Shown here one piece after another: positions 52,760 through 61,781 of a DNA stretch of 64,000 nt. The stretch comes from Paenibacillus sp. FSL A5-0031 (GTDB taxonomy: Bacteria; Bacillota; Bacilli; Paenibacillales; Paenibacillaceae), in assembly GCF_001956295.1 (NCBI RefSeq), contig NZ_MRTD01000001.1, forward strand, positions 1 through 64,000, in the 5' to 3' direction. Numbering within the stretch: the stretch's first letter is position 1; each line of letters starts with the position of its first letter. A program made the position numbers and the translations under genes. The notes beneath the pieces are model-generated. The model searched no databases. It was not told the DNA's origin and saw only the letters and a program-made list of their open reading frames with translations.

Positions 52760-53968
52760 ATGCGCACATTAAACGTAGGGATGATTGGCGGAGGTTTCAT
52801 GGGGAAGGCGCATTCGCTGGCTTATGCGGGAATGCCGATGTTTTTCTGGCCCGCGCCTGCCATTCCGTTCCGCAAAACGGTAGTCGATATCAATGAGGAG
52901 CTGGCGAGAGAGGCGGCTGCCCGCTACGGCTTCGATTCGTACTCCTCCGATTGGAGAAGGGTGATCGAAGATCCAAGCATCGATATCATCGATATCGTCA
53001 CGCCGAATCATACGCATGCCGAAATCGCCATCGCCGCGGCCAAAGCAGGGAAGCATATTATCTCCGAAAAGCCGCTTGCCCGGACGACGGAAGAAGCAAA
53101 GCAGATGCTGGATGCCGTAAACGAAGCCGGCGTGAAGCATATGGTGGCGTTTAACTATCGACGGACGCCTGCCGTCACGCTTGCGAAGAAATATATTGAG
53201 GAAGGTGCGATTGGCAAGATTTTGAACTTCCGGGGCACCTATTTGCAGGACTGGTCGGCGCATCCGGATTCGCCGCTGTCCTGGCGTTTCCGCAAGGACC
53301 TAGCCGGTTCGGGCACACTTGGGGATATCGGCACACATGTGATAGATTTCGCCCGTTATTTGGTCGGGGAAATTACCGAAGTGATGGGAACGGCCAACAC
53401 GTGGATCAAAGAGCGTCCGGTATCCTCCGGCTCTGCGGATAAGCTGGGTACGGTGAAGTCATCCGGTAACGTGCAAAAAGCGGTCGTCGACGTGGACGAT
53501 GAGATAAGCACCCTGCTTCGATTCGAGAACGGCGCTGTCGGGAGCATCGAAGCGACCCGCAATGCCTGGGGACGAAACAACTTCCTGACCTTCGAAATCC
53601 ATGGCGACAAAGGTTCCATCGCTTTCAATTACGAACGGCGTGACGAGCTTCAGGTCTGCTTCTCGGATGACCCGGACGACAGACGCGGATTCCGTACGAT
53701 TTATACCGGTCCTGCCCATCCAAACGGTGCGGAGCTGTGGCCGATTCCGGCTCTCGGAATTGGTTATGGTGAGACGAAAATCATCGAAACACATGATTTC
53801 ATATCCGCCATTGTCAACGATACGGTCGTCTCTCCGAGCTTCCAAGACGGTTATCGCATCCATATAATTTCCGATGCGATCCTGGAATCCGCAAGCAGCG
53901 GCAGATGGGTAAAAACGGTCGAGCCGCAGCAGACAACGGCCGCAGCAGTGACAGTTCAGGACGCGTAA
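52760..53968 (+). CDS. Gfo/Idh/MocA family oxidoreductase, copy 1
   Basis: 402 residues, GAAGGAGAG upstream. NAD(P)-binding Rossmann fold with GGGFMG (10-15), DIVTPNHTHAEIAIAAAKAGKHIISEKPLA (catalytic Lys104), and the C-terminal domain GTLGDIGTHVIDFARYLVGEI with the usual Asp/His pair. Oxidises or reduces a sugar, inositol or keto-sugar with NAD(P). In an operon with the SBP gene upstream and closed by a strong terminator. Confidence 0.9.
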   Translation: MRTLNVGMIGGGFMGKAHSLAYAGMPMFFWPAPAIPFRKTVVDINEELAREAAARYGFDSYSSDWRRVIEDPSIDIIDIVTPNHTHAEIAIAAAKAGKHIISEKPLARTTEEAKQMLDAVNEAGVKHMVAFNYRRTPAVTLAKKYIEEGAIGKILNFRGTYLQDWSAHPDSPLSWRFRKDLAGSGTLGDIGTHVIDFARYLVGEITEVMGTANTWIKERPVSSGSADKLGTVKSSGNVQKAVVDVDDEISTLLRFENGAVGSIEATRNAWGRNNFLTFEIHGDKGSIAFNYERRDELQVCFSDDPDDRRGFRTIYTGPAHPNGAELWPIPALGIGYGETKIIETHDFISAIVNDTVVSPSFQDGYRIHIISDAILESASSGRWVKTVEPQQTTAAAVTVQDA

Positions 53969-53971
53969 TCA

Positions 53972-54005
53972 AACACGAGGTAGCCTATGGCTACCTCGTG
54001 TTGCC
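53972..54005. terminator. Bidirectional-looking terminator hairpin
   Basis: Perfect 14-bp stem AACACGAGGTAGCC / GGCTACCTCGTGTT with a 3-nt loop, between convergent genes. Confidence 0.75.
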
Positions 54006-54066
54006 TTGTTTCGCTCCCTGAATCTCCGCTTGAACCAGAACAAACCGTACCGCGAACGCGGAACGC

Positions 54067-55884
54067 CTAAGCCGGACCACGGTTTTGGTGTTCATAGGGA
54101 ATTTGAAATTCAAACTTGGTGCCTCGCTCCGGCGTGCTCTCGACATGAAATCGAACCTGTTCCCCATAGACCAGAATGAATCTGCGGAACGTGTTGAAAA
54201 TGCCGGTATGCTTACGGAAATAAGGATCTTTGGTTGCCCCTTTTTCTTGAATCAACTGCCTAAGCCTGTCCAGCACGTCCGCGGATATCCCGGTTCCCGT
54301 ATCGTATATCACAATCGTCATTGCGTCCGCTTGGGCACGAACCTTGACGGTGAGCTGAAACTCATCGGTGCCCATATACGGACTCCAACCATATTTGATC
54401 GCATTCTCGATATAGGGCTGAATGCTGAGCTTCATGACCGGAAAATCGAGAAGCTCGGGAGCGATCTCGAAATGGGCGTGAACGTCTTTGCCGTTACGAT
54501 AGTAATGGATCTTCAGGAAATTGCGGATGTACGCCATTTCCTCTTTCAGCGTGGCCCATCCATCGTCGCTGCGAATGGTGTATCGCATCATGCGGGAGAC
54601 GGACTGCACCATATCACCGACGGCCTCGCCATTGTTCCTGACCGCGTAGGATTCGATTGTCTCAAGCGTATTGAACAGAAAGTGAGGATTGATCTGGGCC
54701 TGCAGCTGCAGCAGCTCGCGTTCCTTCTCCTTCATGTTGGCCTGATACACTTCGCGCTCCATGAACTGAAGCTTGTCGAGCGTTTGATTGTAGCTATGGA
54801 TTAAGAATCCGATTTCATCATAGTGGTGCTTCATCGGTACCGGGACGTAGACGCCGCGCCCTAAGCTTTGCATCCCTTTCTTCAGCCTGTACAAGGGCCT
54901 AAGTATCCCGCTCATTACAGGAAAGGCGATAATCAAGGCGATTACCAGGCTAAGGGCAGCGATCAGAAGCGTCAGCTGATAGGTTTGCCGAACCCCTTTG
55001 TTAATGCTGCTAAGCGGAGCCATCCATACGATCTTCCACTTGCTGCCGGGCAGATCGTCATAGATCGCCTGGTATTCCCGCCCGCCGGATGTGAAAAGAA
55101 GCTGCTTGCTCGCCCCGGATCCTTCGAGACTAGCTTGTTGAAAATCTTGCATCAGACCAGTTGTTAATGGCGTTTCGGACACAGTCGTATCGTCTTGCTC
55201 GCGGTACAGAATGACTTGCCCTTCCTTGTCCTTCTGATTGCTGCTCAGCATGCTCTTGATTTTCTCTTCATGAATTTCTATGATGAACAAGGCCTCTGTT
55301 CGGCCTGTGTCCGTATCCAGAATCGGTCTGATGTAAGAGAATACATTCGCTTTGCTATACAAAATATAAGGCAATAAATGCGGCGCAGTGAGCTCCGGCT
55401 TGCTGCTTGCAAATGAAGCTTTGTAGGGATGGTCGGCTGCGAACGAATATGCGGGGTTCAACTGTTTCTGGTACGAATCGAAATATACTTTCCCAATAAG
55501 GTCGACGTATAGAACACCGAGCACCTCGGGGTGAAATTGCAGTGAGTTCCGGACTAATGGCCGAAAACGCATCATCTCATTGGCCTGCTCGGTTAATTGG
55601 TCGGCAGGGGTATCAAGGAAGTTATGGAAGCTTGCATTAATAAAGAGACCATCGAAAGACTCGTTCAAGGTTTGCAAATAATCAGACAGCTCTTTGGAGA
55701 CGAATTCAACATACTGCGATGAAATCGAAGCCGAATACTCCGTGCTAGAGCGAAACATAAAGAACTCTGAACTATAACTAACCAAGGATATGGGGATAAT
55801 CGAAATCAGAATAAGCAGCACGAATAACTTGAACTTCAGTGATAAGCGTTGTACGATACTCTTCAAAAATATATATAAGGACAT
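54067..55884 (-). CDS. Sensor histidine kinase, YesM family (locus 3)
   Basis: 605 residues on the minus strand. A helix at about 18-40 (LFVLLILISIIPISLVSY), an external domain to about 300, a helix at about 305-327 (LTLLIAALSLVIALIIAFPVM), HAMP, His401 in AQINPHFLFNTLETIESYAV, and ATPase boxes KLSIQPYIENAIKYG and VIYDTGTGIS. Divergent from its response regulator with 77 bp between the starts. Confidence 0.92.
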   Translation of the reverse strand: MSLYIFLKSIVQRLSLKFKLFVLLILISIIPISLVSYSSEFFMFRSSTEYSASISSQYVEFVSKELSDYLQTLNESFDGLFINASFHNFLDTPADQLTEQANEMMRFRPLVRNSLQFHPEVLGVLYVDLIGKVYFDSYQKQLNPAYSFAADHPYKASFASSKPELTAPHLLPYILYSKANVFSYIRPILDTDTGRTEALFIIEIHEEKIKSMLSSNQKDKEGQVILYREQDDTTVSETPLTTGLMQDFQQASLEGSGASKQLLFTSGGREYQAIYDDLPGSKWKIVWMAPLSSINKGVRQTYQLTLLIAALSLVIALIIAFPVMSGILRPLYRLKKGMQSLGRGVYVPVPMKHHYDEIGFLIHSYNQTLDKLQFMEREVYQANMKEKERELLQLQAQINPHFLFNTLETIESYAVRNNGEAVGDMVQSVSRMMRYTIRSDDGWATLKEEMAYIRNFLKIHYYRNGKDVHAHFEIAPELLDFPVMKLSIQPYIENAIKYGWSPYMGTDEFQLTVKVRAQADAMTIVIYDTGTGISADVLDRLRQLIQEKGATKDPYFRKHTGIFNTFRRFILVYGEQVRFHVESTPERGTKFEFQIPYEHQNRGPA

Positions 55885-55961
55885 ATACGAGTTCCCCCCT
55901 CGTTCGCTTCATTACCTGTATAAGCTTCGATTTAGGATTGCATGAAGGAGCTGGATTTATT

Positions 55962-57389
55962 ATGAAAATCTGTGTCGTTGACGATGAAAGTGAGGTGCGG
56001 GTCAGCATTATTCAAAAGCTGACGGCGCTTTTTCCCCATGATAAAGTGTTTAATACGGAGTTTGGATACGAAGCCCTGAAGCGAATTGAGCTTATACAAC
56101 CCGATCTAGTTTTTCTCGACATTCGAATGCCGGAGCTTGACGGACTGCAGATTCTTCAGCGATTACGTGAGAAATACCCCGCTATTTCTGTGGTCATTAT
56201 ATCAGGGTATGACGATTTTGAATATGCAAGGAGATCGCTCACGCTCGGAGCCAGCGGCTTTTTGCTCAAGCCGGCGGATCGCGGAGAACTGTCGGATATC
56301 GTCCTCAAGGTGAAAGGAAAGATGGAGCAGGCCTTTATGAAGGAACTAGGCCAGCTTCTGAACGTCTCGCCGATTCCGCATGTTTCCTTGGAGCAGGTGC
56401 AGCCTTTTAATGTCAGCCTGTGGTTTGACGAGCGGGAATGGAAGCATATCGAGCTCGGGGATCGCTCAGTGCTATTGGATCATTATAACTCTCCTCAAGA
56501 TATTCTTCTAATAGTTACACTGGATTCCGACCTGGTAGGCATCGTCGTGAGAGTGGATTGGGAGCATACGAAGAGCGGCTTCAGAGAGCGGAAACTCTTT
56601 TTACCCGTACTGCATTCGCAAATCCGTAATATGAAGGAGCTCCGATTTTTTCAGATGAACGATTCTCCTCTTTCCGGCATTCGTGCCAATCAGAAGGAGT
56701 GGGCAAAACAAGCCGCGAAGCATAGTCAGCAAATCGTCCATCAAGCGCTAACCGGCGAGATTTCGGAGCTGGAGGTCGCTTTGGATGCATGGTTTGAATG
56801 TTTGACGAATGTAACTTACGATAATCTTCAGAAGGAATGTGCACATCTGATGGCCGTGCTGGATGAAGGTCTTGGCAGGAGTGATGTGATCCTGGTGGAT
56901 GAAGACACGCTTTATTATTGGCGCGAATGGGTCGGGCGATATCATACGTGGAACGATTTGAAGGACAGGGTTCGTCATATGCTTCTAAACGGCGTCAGGG
57001 CGCTTAAAAACCTCGAGCGGCAAGGACGCGATATACCGCAAGCAAGTGACTGGTTTAAGCAGGCGTTGCAGATAATCGAGAGCTCGAGCGTCATGAACAT
57101 AAACCTAGAGGTCGTGTCGGAAGCGGTAAATGTCCATCCGGTTACGCTAAGCCGCATGTTCAAACAGCAAATGGGCATCACCTTCGTGCGGTTTCTGACT
57201 CGCAGAAAAATGCAGCAAGCAAGCGCACTCTTGCTAAACACCAGCAAAAAAGTAAATGAAATATCGGAAGATATCGGGTATGCCGACTACGCGTACTTTA
57301 GAAGTCTGTTCAAGAAGGAGTTCGGTTATTCGCCGTCGGAGTTTAGGAAGAAGAATGGTATCTTAACCATACCGGACGAAAGTGAGTAA
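55962..57389 (+). CDS. Response regulator YesN type, REC + AraC HTH (locus 3)
   Basis: 475 residues from ATG 55962 (AAGGAG upstream). Receiver with Asp53 in VFLDIRMPELDGLQIL and K in GFLLKPADR; linker domain about 130-360; C-terminal HTH (NLEVVSEAVNVHPVTLSRMFKQQMGITFVRFL, VNEISEDIGYADYAYFRSLFKKEFGYSPSEF). Likely binds the element shared by the two ribose-type SBP promoters on either side. Confidence 0.92.
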   Translation: MKICVVDDESEVRVSIIQKLTALFPHDKVFNTEFGYEALKRIELIQPDLVFLDIRMPELDGLQILQRLREKYPAISVVIISGYDDFEYARRSLTLGASGFLLKPADRGELSDIVLKVKGKMEQAFMKELGQLLNVSPIPHVSLEQVQPFNVSLWFDEREWKHIELGDRSVLLDHYNSPQDILLIVTLDSDLVGIVVRVDWEHTKSGFRERKLFLPVLHSQIRNMKELRFFQMNDSPLSGIRANQKEWAKQAAKHSQQIVHQALTGEISELEVALDAWFECLTNVTYDNLQKECAHLMAVLDEGLGRSDVILVDEDTLYYWREWVGRYHTWNDLKDRVRHMLLNGVRALKNLERQGRDIPQASDWFKQALQIIESSSVMNINLEVVSEAVNVHPVTLSRMFKQQMGITFVRFLTRRKMQQASALLLNTSKKVNEISEDIGYADYAYFRSLFKKEFGYSPSEFRKKNGILTIPDESE

Positions 57390-57412
57390 GAAAGGAAGAG
57401 AGGAGAGCCGCG

Positions 57413-58834
57413 ATGGTTAGACCAAGGATTTATATGTTTATCCTATTCATGTTCGCGATTGGCTGCACTGGATGTTCGAGAGAGAGCTCTTATCGTTCAG
57501 AGCAGCCGGTCGAATCTTCCGCCACTATGCTGAAGGTTTTATATGCAACGGTAGAAGCGGGCTCCGAGGCGGTCATTAACGCTGCCGAGAATTACGAGCA
57601 GCAGACGGGGATCGACGTCGAAGTAAGTACGTTTCCGTATAACAGTCTGCAGGAGAAGGTGTTTACGGAATTGTCCCGGAAGAGTAGCGAATATGACCTC
57701 ATAGCCGTAGATACCCCGTGGATGCCGAAAATCATTCAATATCTGGAACCGATAACTCCTTACATCCAACAAACGGCATCGACCACGGGAATTGACGATT
57801 TCATCGCGAAATTATTTTTGGACACGTCGGTCTATGACAAGGACATGCCGCAAAGGGCGCCACTTGCAATGGATACAGTCAATCTGGATCGCATAACGGC
57901 AGCAGGTTTCGATGTTTGGAGCTTGCCGATCCAGTCGAACGTGCTCACCGTCAGCTACCGAAAAGATTTATTCGAGAATGAGGCCAATCGGGTCGCATTC
58001 AAGAAAAGGTTTCATCGTGAACTCAACATCCCTTCCACTCTGGACGAATATGAGGACATTGCCAAGTTCTTTACCCGCGATAACAATCAAGATGGGTTGA
58101 TTGATATGTACGGCACGACTTTGATGGCCGGTAAGCATGAAGCCAATTTTGTCGATTTCAAATCGTTTCTACACATTTTCGGTGGGAAGCTGTTCAATGA
58201 GAACCTCGATCCCGTATTCAATTCCGAAAGTGGAGTAAAGGCGCTGGAGACTTACGGAAGCTGGATACTCAAGGACAAAGTGACCTCGCCAGACGTTCTT
58301 TCCTATACGTGGGATGAGGTCGAAATCGCTTTTGGTTTTGGACAAGCTGCCATGGGAATGAACGTCCATGATATGAAGCTCCATCCGAATGTGTACGGAG
58401 GGCAGGTCGGTTATTTCATGCTTCCCGGCGTGGAGCACGGCGGTACACTAGTGCGCGGACCCCATTTCGGCTCGTGGGGATTAGCTATCAACAAATATTC
58501 GGAGCATAAGGAAGAAGCCTATCAATTGGCAAATTATTTGACTAGCGCAGACGTACAGCGCGATTACTTGCGGTTTCGGCAGCACGTGACCCGGAAGTCG
58601 GCTTATGCGGCTGCCAAGACTGTACCTGAAGAGTCTGTACGCGAGTATTACGAGGTGCTCGGCCGATCCTTGAACATTGGTGTAGGAAGGCCGCGGATCA
58701 AGAATTACGACCAAATATCGGAGACCGTCCAAACGGCTGTGCAGCAGTATTTGACTGGAAAGAAAAATGCAAGGACGGCACTTGATGACGCAGCTGCTAA
58801 GGTTGGTAAATTAATGAAAGAAAGTGGCTATTAA
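57413..58834 (+). CDS. Family-1 extracellular solute-binding lipoprotein, no adjacent permease
   Basis: 473 residues; AGAGGAGAG upstream, 23 bp after the response regulator. Lipobox CTGC after a signal peptide. SBP features: MLKVLYATVEAGSEAVINAAENYEQQTGIDVEVSTFPYNSLQEKVFTEL, DLIAVDTPWMPKI, QAAMGMNVHDMKLHPN. It is of the CUT1 class, whereas the transporter in this locus is of the ribose (CUT2) class, so it is unlikely to feed that transporter. Its place in the kinase/regulator unit suggests a sensor partner of the kinase, as known for XylFII with LytS in Clostridium. Confidence 0.85.
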   Translation: MVRPRIYMFILFMFAIGCTGCSRESSYRSEQPVESSATMLKVLYATVEAGSEAVINAAENYEQQTGIDVEVSTFPYNSLQEKVFTELSRKSSEYDLIAVDTPWMPKIIQYLEPITPYIQQTASTTGIDDFIAKLFLDTSVYDKDMPQRAPLAMDTVNLDRITAAGFDVWSLPIQSNVLTVSYRKDLFENEANRVAFKKRFHRELNIPSTLDEYEDIAKFFTRDNNQDGLIDMYGTTLMAGKHEANFVDFKSFLHIFGGKLFNENLDPVFNSESGVKALETYGSWILKDKVTSPDVLSYTWDEVEIAFGFGQAAMGMNVHDMKLHPNVYGGQVGYFMLPGVEHGGTLVRGPHFGSWGLAINKYSEHKEEAYQLANYLTSADVQRDYLRFRQHVTRKSAYAAAKTVPEESVREYYEVLGRSLNIGVGRPRIKNYDQISETVQTAVQQYLTGKKNARTALDDAAAKVGKLMKESGY

Positions 58835-58867
58835 TGACGGGAAAGATGTTTTGTCTTGACCAATCGG

Positions 58868-58908
58868 AGGGCTGTGCGATTTAAACATCGCACGGCTCTT
58901 CTTTATAT
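58868..58908 (+). terminator. Terminator after the orphan SBP gene
   Basis: AGGGCTGTGCGAT pairs with ATCGCACGGCTCT around TTAAAC, followed by TCTTTAT. Confidence 0.65.
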
Positions 58909-58926
58909 TCGGGAGATAACACCACT

Positions 58927-58989
58927 AAAAAATTCCCCCCTGCAGGTTAAATTCATCATCTTCTTCGCTAATCAGGTTTGCCCTATACT
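58927..58989 (+). promoter_or_regulatory. Shared upstream element and promoter, second ribose-type SBP gene
   Basis: AAAAAATTC (58927-58935) and GTTAAATT (58946-58953), then 30 nt to TATACT (58984-58989). Matches the element at 51238; no good -35 hexamer, as expected for an activator-dependent promoter. Confidence 0.5.
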
Positions 58990-59059
58990 CAAGTTAATCG
59001 ATTGTTCGTCTGATGCGAATGAATCGATCAACAACTTATAAAGAGTAAGGGGTCTGAAT

Positions 59060-60223
59060 ATGAAGAGAAGATTAACATCATCGCTCGCTTTGCTGCTTGT
59101 ATGCGGCATGACGCTTGTCGGCTGCGGAAACACCGGAAAGAACATGGCGGCAGCGCCGAAGATTCATGAGGGCTACACGGCATTCGGACCGCTGACGATC
59201 AATCCGAATATCCCCGATCTGCCGGTTCAAGACATTGGGCCAAACGGCGAGAAAGCGGTATCGGCAAAGAGCCTGCAGCTCTCTGAAGATGAGTTGAAGA
59301 AGATCAAGGACGGGAAGTTTAAGGCTGCGATCGTCATGCATTATTCCGGTACCGACTATATGACAGCTGCTGTAGGCGCAATGGAAAATACGTTCGAGAA
59401 AATGGGTATTGAAGTTGTCGCGGTAACAGATGCCCAGTTTAAGGCTGAAAAGCAGGTAAACGACATTGAAACGGTTTTGGCGAAAAAACCAGATATTATG
59501 ATCTCTGTACCTGTCGATGCTGTATCCACCGCAAGCGCATACAAGAAAGCCGTCGATCAAGGTGTGAAGCTGGTGTTCATGGATGGTGCGGCGCAAGGGC
59601 TTATCCCTGGCAAGGATTATATCAGTATAGTATCCGGCGACAACTACGGTAACGGTGCGTTAGCCGCAGATATTATGGCGGAGAAGCTAGGCGGGAAGGG
59701 CAAGGTCGGCATCGTGTTTCATGATGTGAACTTTTTCGTGACAAAGAACCGTTCCGATGCTTTCGAAGCACGTATTAAAGAAAAGTATCCAGATATTGAA
59801 ATTGTTGCAAAAGGCGGTATTACTGATCCGAACAAAGGCGAGGAAGTCGCATCGGCTATGCTGACAAGAAACCCGGATATTAACGGTATATTCGCCCCTT
59901 GGGACGTTCCGGCAGAGGGCGTTATGGCGGCTGCAAGAACGGCGGGGCGGAGCGATCTGATTGTTACTACAGTCGACCTTGGTACTAACGTAGCATTATC
60001 GATCGCTTCCGACGGCATCGTTCGTGGTCTTGGCGCACAGCTTCCGTATGACCAAGGCGTAGCGCAAGCCATTCTGTCCGGATATGCTCTGCTTGGTAAG
60101 GAAGCCCCTGCCTATGTCGCATCGCCAGCTATCAAAGTAACCAAAGAAAATGTGCTGGAAAACTGGAAGCTGATCTATGGCTCAGACGCACCGACAAGTG
60201 TACAGGATGCAATGAAGAAATAA
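59060..60223 (+). CDS. Ribose-type (CUT2) sugar-binding lipoprotein, copy 2
   Basis: 387 residues; lipobox LVGC. Peripla_BP_4 fold nearly collinear with the protein at 51480 (KAAIVMHYSGTDYMTAAVGAMENTF, SVPVDAVSTASAYKKAVDQGVKLVFMDG, TVDLGTNVALSIASDGIVRGLGAQLPYDQGVAQA) but with a shorter N-terminal linker. First gene of the SBP-ATPase-permease-oxidoreductase operon. A hairpin follows the stop. Confidence 0.9.
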   Translation: MKRRLTSSLALLLVCGMTLVGCGNTGKNMAAAPKIHEGYTAFGPLTINPNIPDLPVQDIGPNGEKAVSAKSLQLSEDELKKIKDGKFKAAIVMHYSGTDYMTAAVGAMENTFEKMGIEVVAVTDAQFKAEKQVNDIETVLAKKPDIMISVPVDAVSTASAYKKAVDQGVKLVFMDGAAQGLIPGKDYISIVSGDNYGNGALAADIMAEKLGGKGKVGIVFHDVNFFVTKNRSDAFEARIKEKYPDIEIVAKGGITDPNKGEEVASAMLTRNPDINGIFAPWDVPAEGVMAAARTAGRSDLIVTTVDLGTNVALSIASDGIVRGLGAQLPYDQGVAQAILSGYALLGKEAPAYVASPAIKVTKENVLENWKLIYGSDAPTSVQDAMKK

Positions 60224-60237
60224 ACATCCCAATTTAC

Positions 60238-60261
60238 GGAGGCTGCTCATTGGCGGCCTCC
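60238..60261 (+). terminator. Intercistronic hairpin between SBP and ATPase genes
   Basis: GGAGGCTGC pairs with GCGGCCTCC around TCATTG. No T tail; probably an mRNA stabiliser or attenuator that favours the SBP message. Confidence 0.5.
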
Positions 60262-60281
60262 AAATAAAGAAGGTGAGTGCA

Positions 60282-61781
60282 GTGGAACAACCCATTCTCG
60301 AAATGAAAAATATCTCTAAAGCATTTAATGGCATTAAAGTTCTGAATGATGTTAGCTTTTCGGTGAAACAAGGCGAGGTTCATGCGCTAATGGGCGGGAA
60401 CGGAGCCGGCAAGTCGACGCTCATGAAGATTCTTACAGGCGTCTACACGGCCGACAAAGGAGACATCGTGATCGAAGGAAAGCCGGTTAGCATTAAAAGC
60501 TACGAAGATGCAAGAGCGAATAAAATATCGATGATTTTTCAGGAGTTTAGTTTAATTCCGACACTAACCGTTTCCCAGAATATTTATCTAACCCGTGAAG
60601 CCAAAACCTCTTTGGGGCTGCTCGATGACAAAGACAATGCGCGCAAGACCGAAAAGCTGCTCAAAGAACTAGGTGTTGATATAAAACCGTCAGATGTTGT
60701 ACAGGAGCTCGGAGTCGGATATTGGCAAATGACCGAAATCGCAAAGGCCTTGTCGCAGGAAGCGAAGGTTCTCATCATGGACGAGCCGACCTCATCACTT
60801 ACGAAGACGGAGACGGAAGTGCTGTTTAAATTCATTAATCAGCTTAAGGCAAAGGGTTACGCGATCATTTATATTTCCCACCGCATGGATGAAATTTTTC
60901 AGATCTGTGACCGCATTACTATTTTGCGGGATGGCCGTAAAATCACGACAGAAATTATCAAGGAAACGACGCTTGATTCGGTCATTCAGCATATCGTTGG
61001 CGCGGAGTTCGACAAAGCGTTTGAGTGGGTCGAACGCGACTATGCTACCGATGTGCCGCCCGTATTCGAGATTCGGAACGTCACAGCGGGAACGAAGGTT
61101 GACAATGTCAGCCTGAAAATCCAGCCCGGTGAAATCATCGGTGTGGCTGGACTCATGGGGAGCGGACGAACAGAGCTGCTGCGTACGATCTTCGGCATTG
61201 ATCCGATGGACAGCGGCGAAGTTTATGTAAACGGGAAGAAGCAGAAGATTCGAAGCGCAAGGCAAGCGATCGATGCGGGGATTGCCTTAATTCCGGAAGA
61301 CCGTCGGATGCAGGGACTAGTTTTGCAGCACAGTATCCGTGATAACATGATCCTCCCGATTCTCTCCAAAGTGAAAAAAGGGATGCTGGTCGACAACAAG
61401 AAATCCAATGAGATCAGCAAGCGTCTCGTTGAAAGGCTAAACATCAAGACCGACAACATTTTTAAGCAAAGCGGCCTGTTATCCGGCGGTAATCAGCAGA
61501 AGATCGTACTGGCCAAGTGGCTTGCCGCGGAACCGGACGTTCTGCTGCTGGACGAACCGACGATCGGCGTCGATATTGGCGCCAAAATTGAAATTATCGA
61601 TATTGTCCGCGAAATGGCCGCAAACGGCAAAGCGATACTCGTTGTATCTTCAGAGCTCCCGGAGCTTCTCGCACTAAGCGATCGCGTGCTCGTCATGCAC
61701 GATGGCAGGATCAAACGGGAGATGAAGCGCAAGGATATTCAATCAGAGGAGGAGCTGCAATATGCAATCCAGGGATATTAA
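60282..61781 (+). CDS. Sugar ABC transporter ATPase, RbsA/MglA type
   Basis: 499 residues; GTG 60282 fits GAAGGTGAG (GTG 60273 possible). Two ATPase domains: the first has Walker A GGNGAGKST and Walker B VLIMDEPTSSL, but the signature is LGVGYWQM instead of the usual LS-x-GQQQM. The second has a degenerate Walker A (GLMGSGRTEL) and a canonical LSGGNQQK signature with VLLLDEPTIGVD. Thus only the site formed by domain 1 Walker A and domain 2 signature looks fully equipped. Drives the permease encoded next. Confidence 0.92.
   Translation: MEQPILEMKNISKAFNGIKVLNDVSFSVKQGEVHALMGGNGAGKSTLMKILTGVYTADKGDIVIEGKPVSIKSYEDARANKISMIFQEFSLIPTLTVSQNIYLTREAKTSLGLLDDKDNARKTEKLLKELGVDIKPSDVVQELGVGYWQMTEIAKALSQEAKVLIMDEPTSSLTKTETEVLFKFINQLKAKGYAIIYISHRMDEIFQICDRITILRDGRKITTEIIKETTLDSVIQHIVGAEFDKAFEWVERDYATDVPPVFEIRNVTAGTKVDNVSLKIQPGEIIGVAGLMGSGRTELLRTIFGIDPMDSGEVYVNGKKQKIRSARQAIDAGIALIPEDRRMQGLVLQHSIRDNMILPILSKVKKGMLVDNKKSNEISKRLVERLNIKTDNIFKQSGLLSGGNQQKIVLAKWLAAEPDVLLLDEPTIGVDIGAKIEIIDIVREMAANGKAILVVSSELPELLALSDRVLVMHDGRIKREMKRKDIQSEEELQYAIQGY

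Noticed and set aside
54085..54804. Plus-strand open frame opposite the locus 3 kinase
   Set aside because: Composition mirrors the kinase gene on the other strand and the start has no RBS; the kinase domains are unambiguous.
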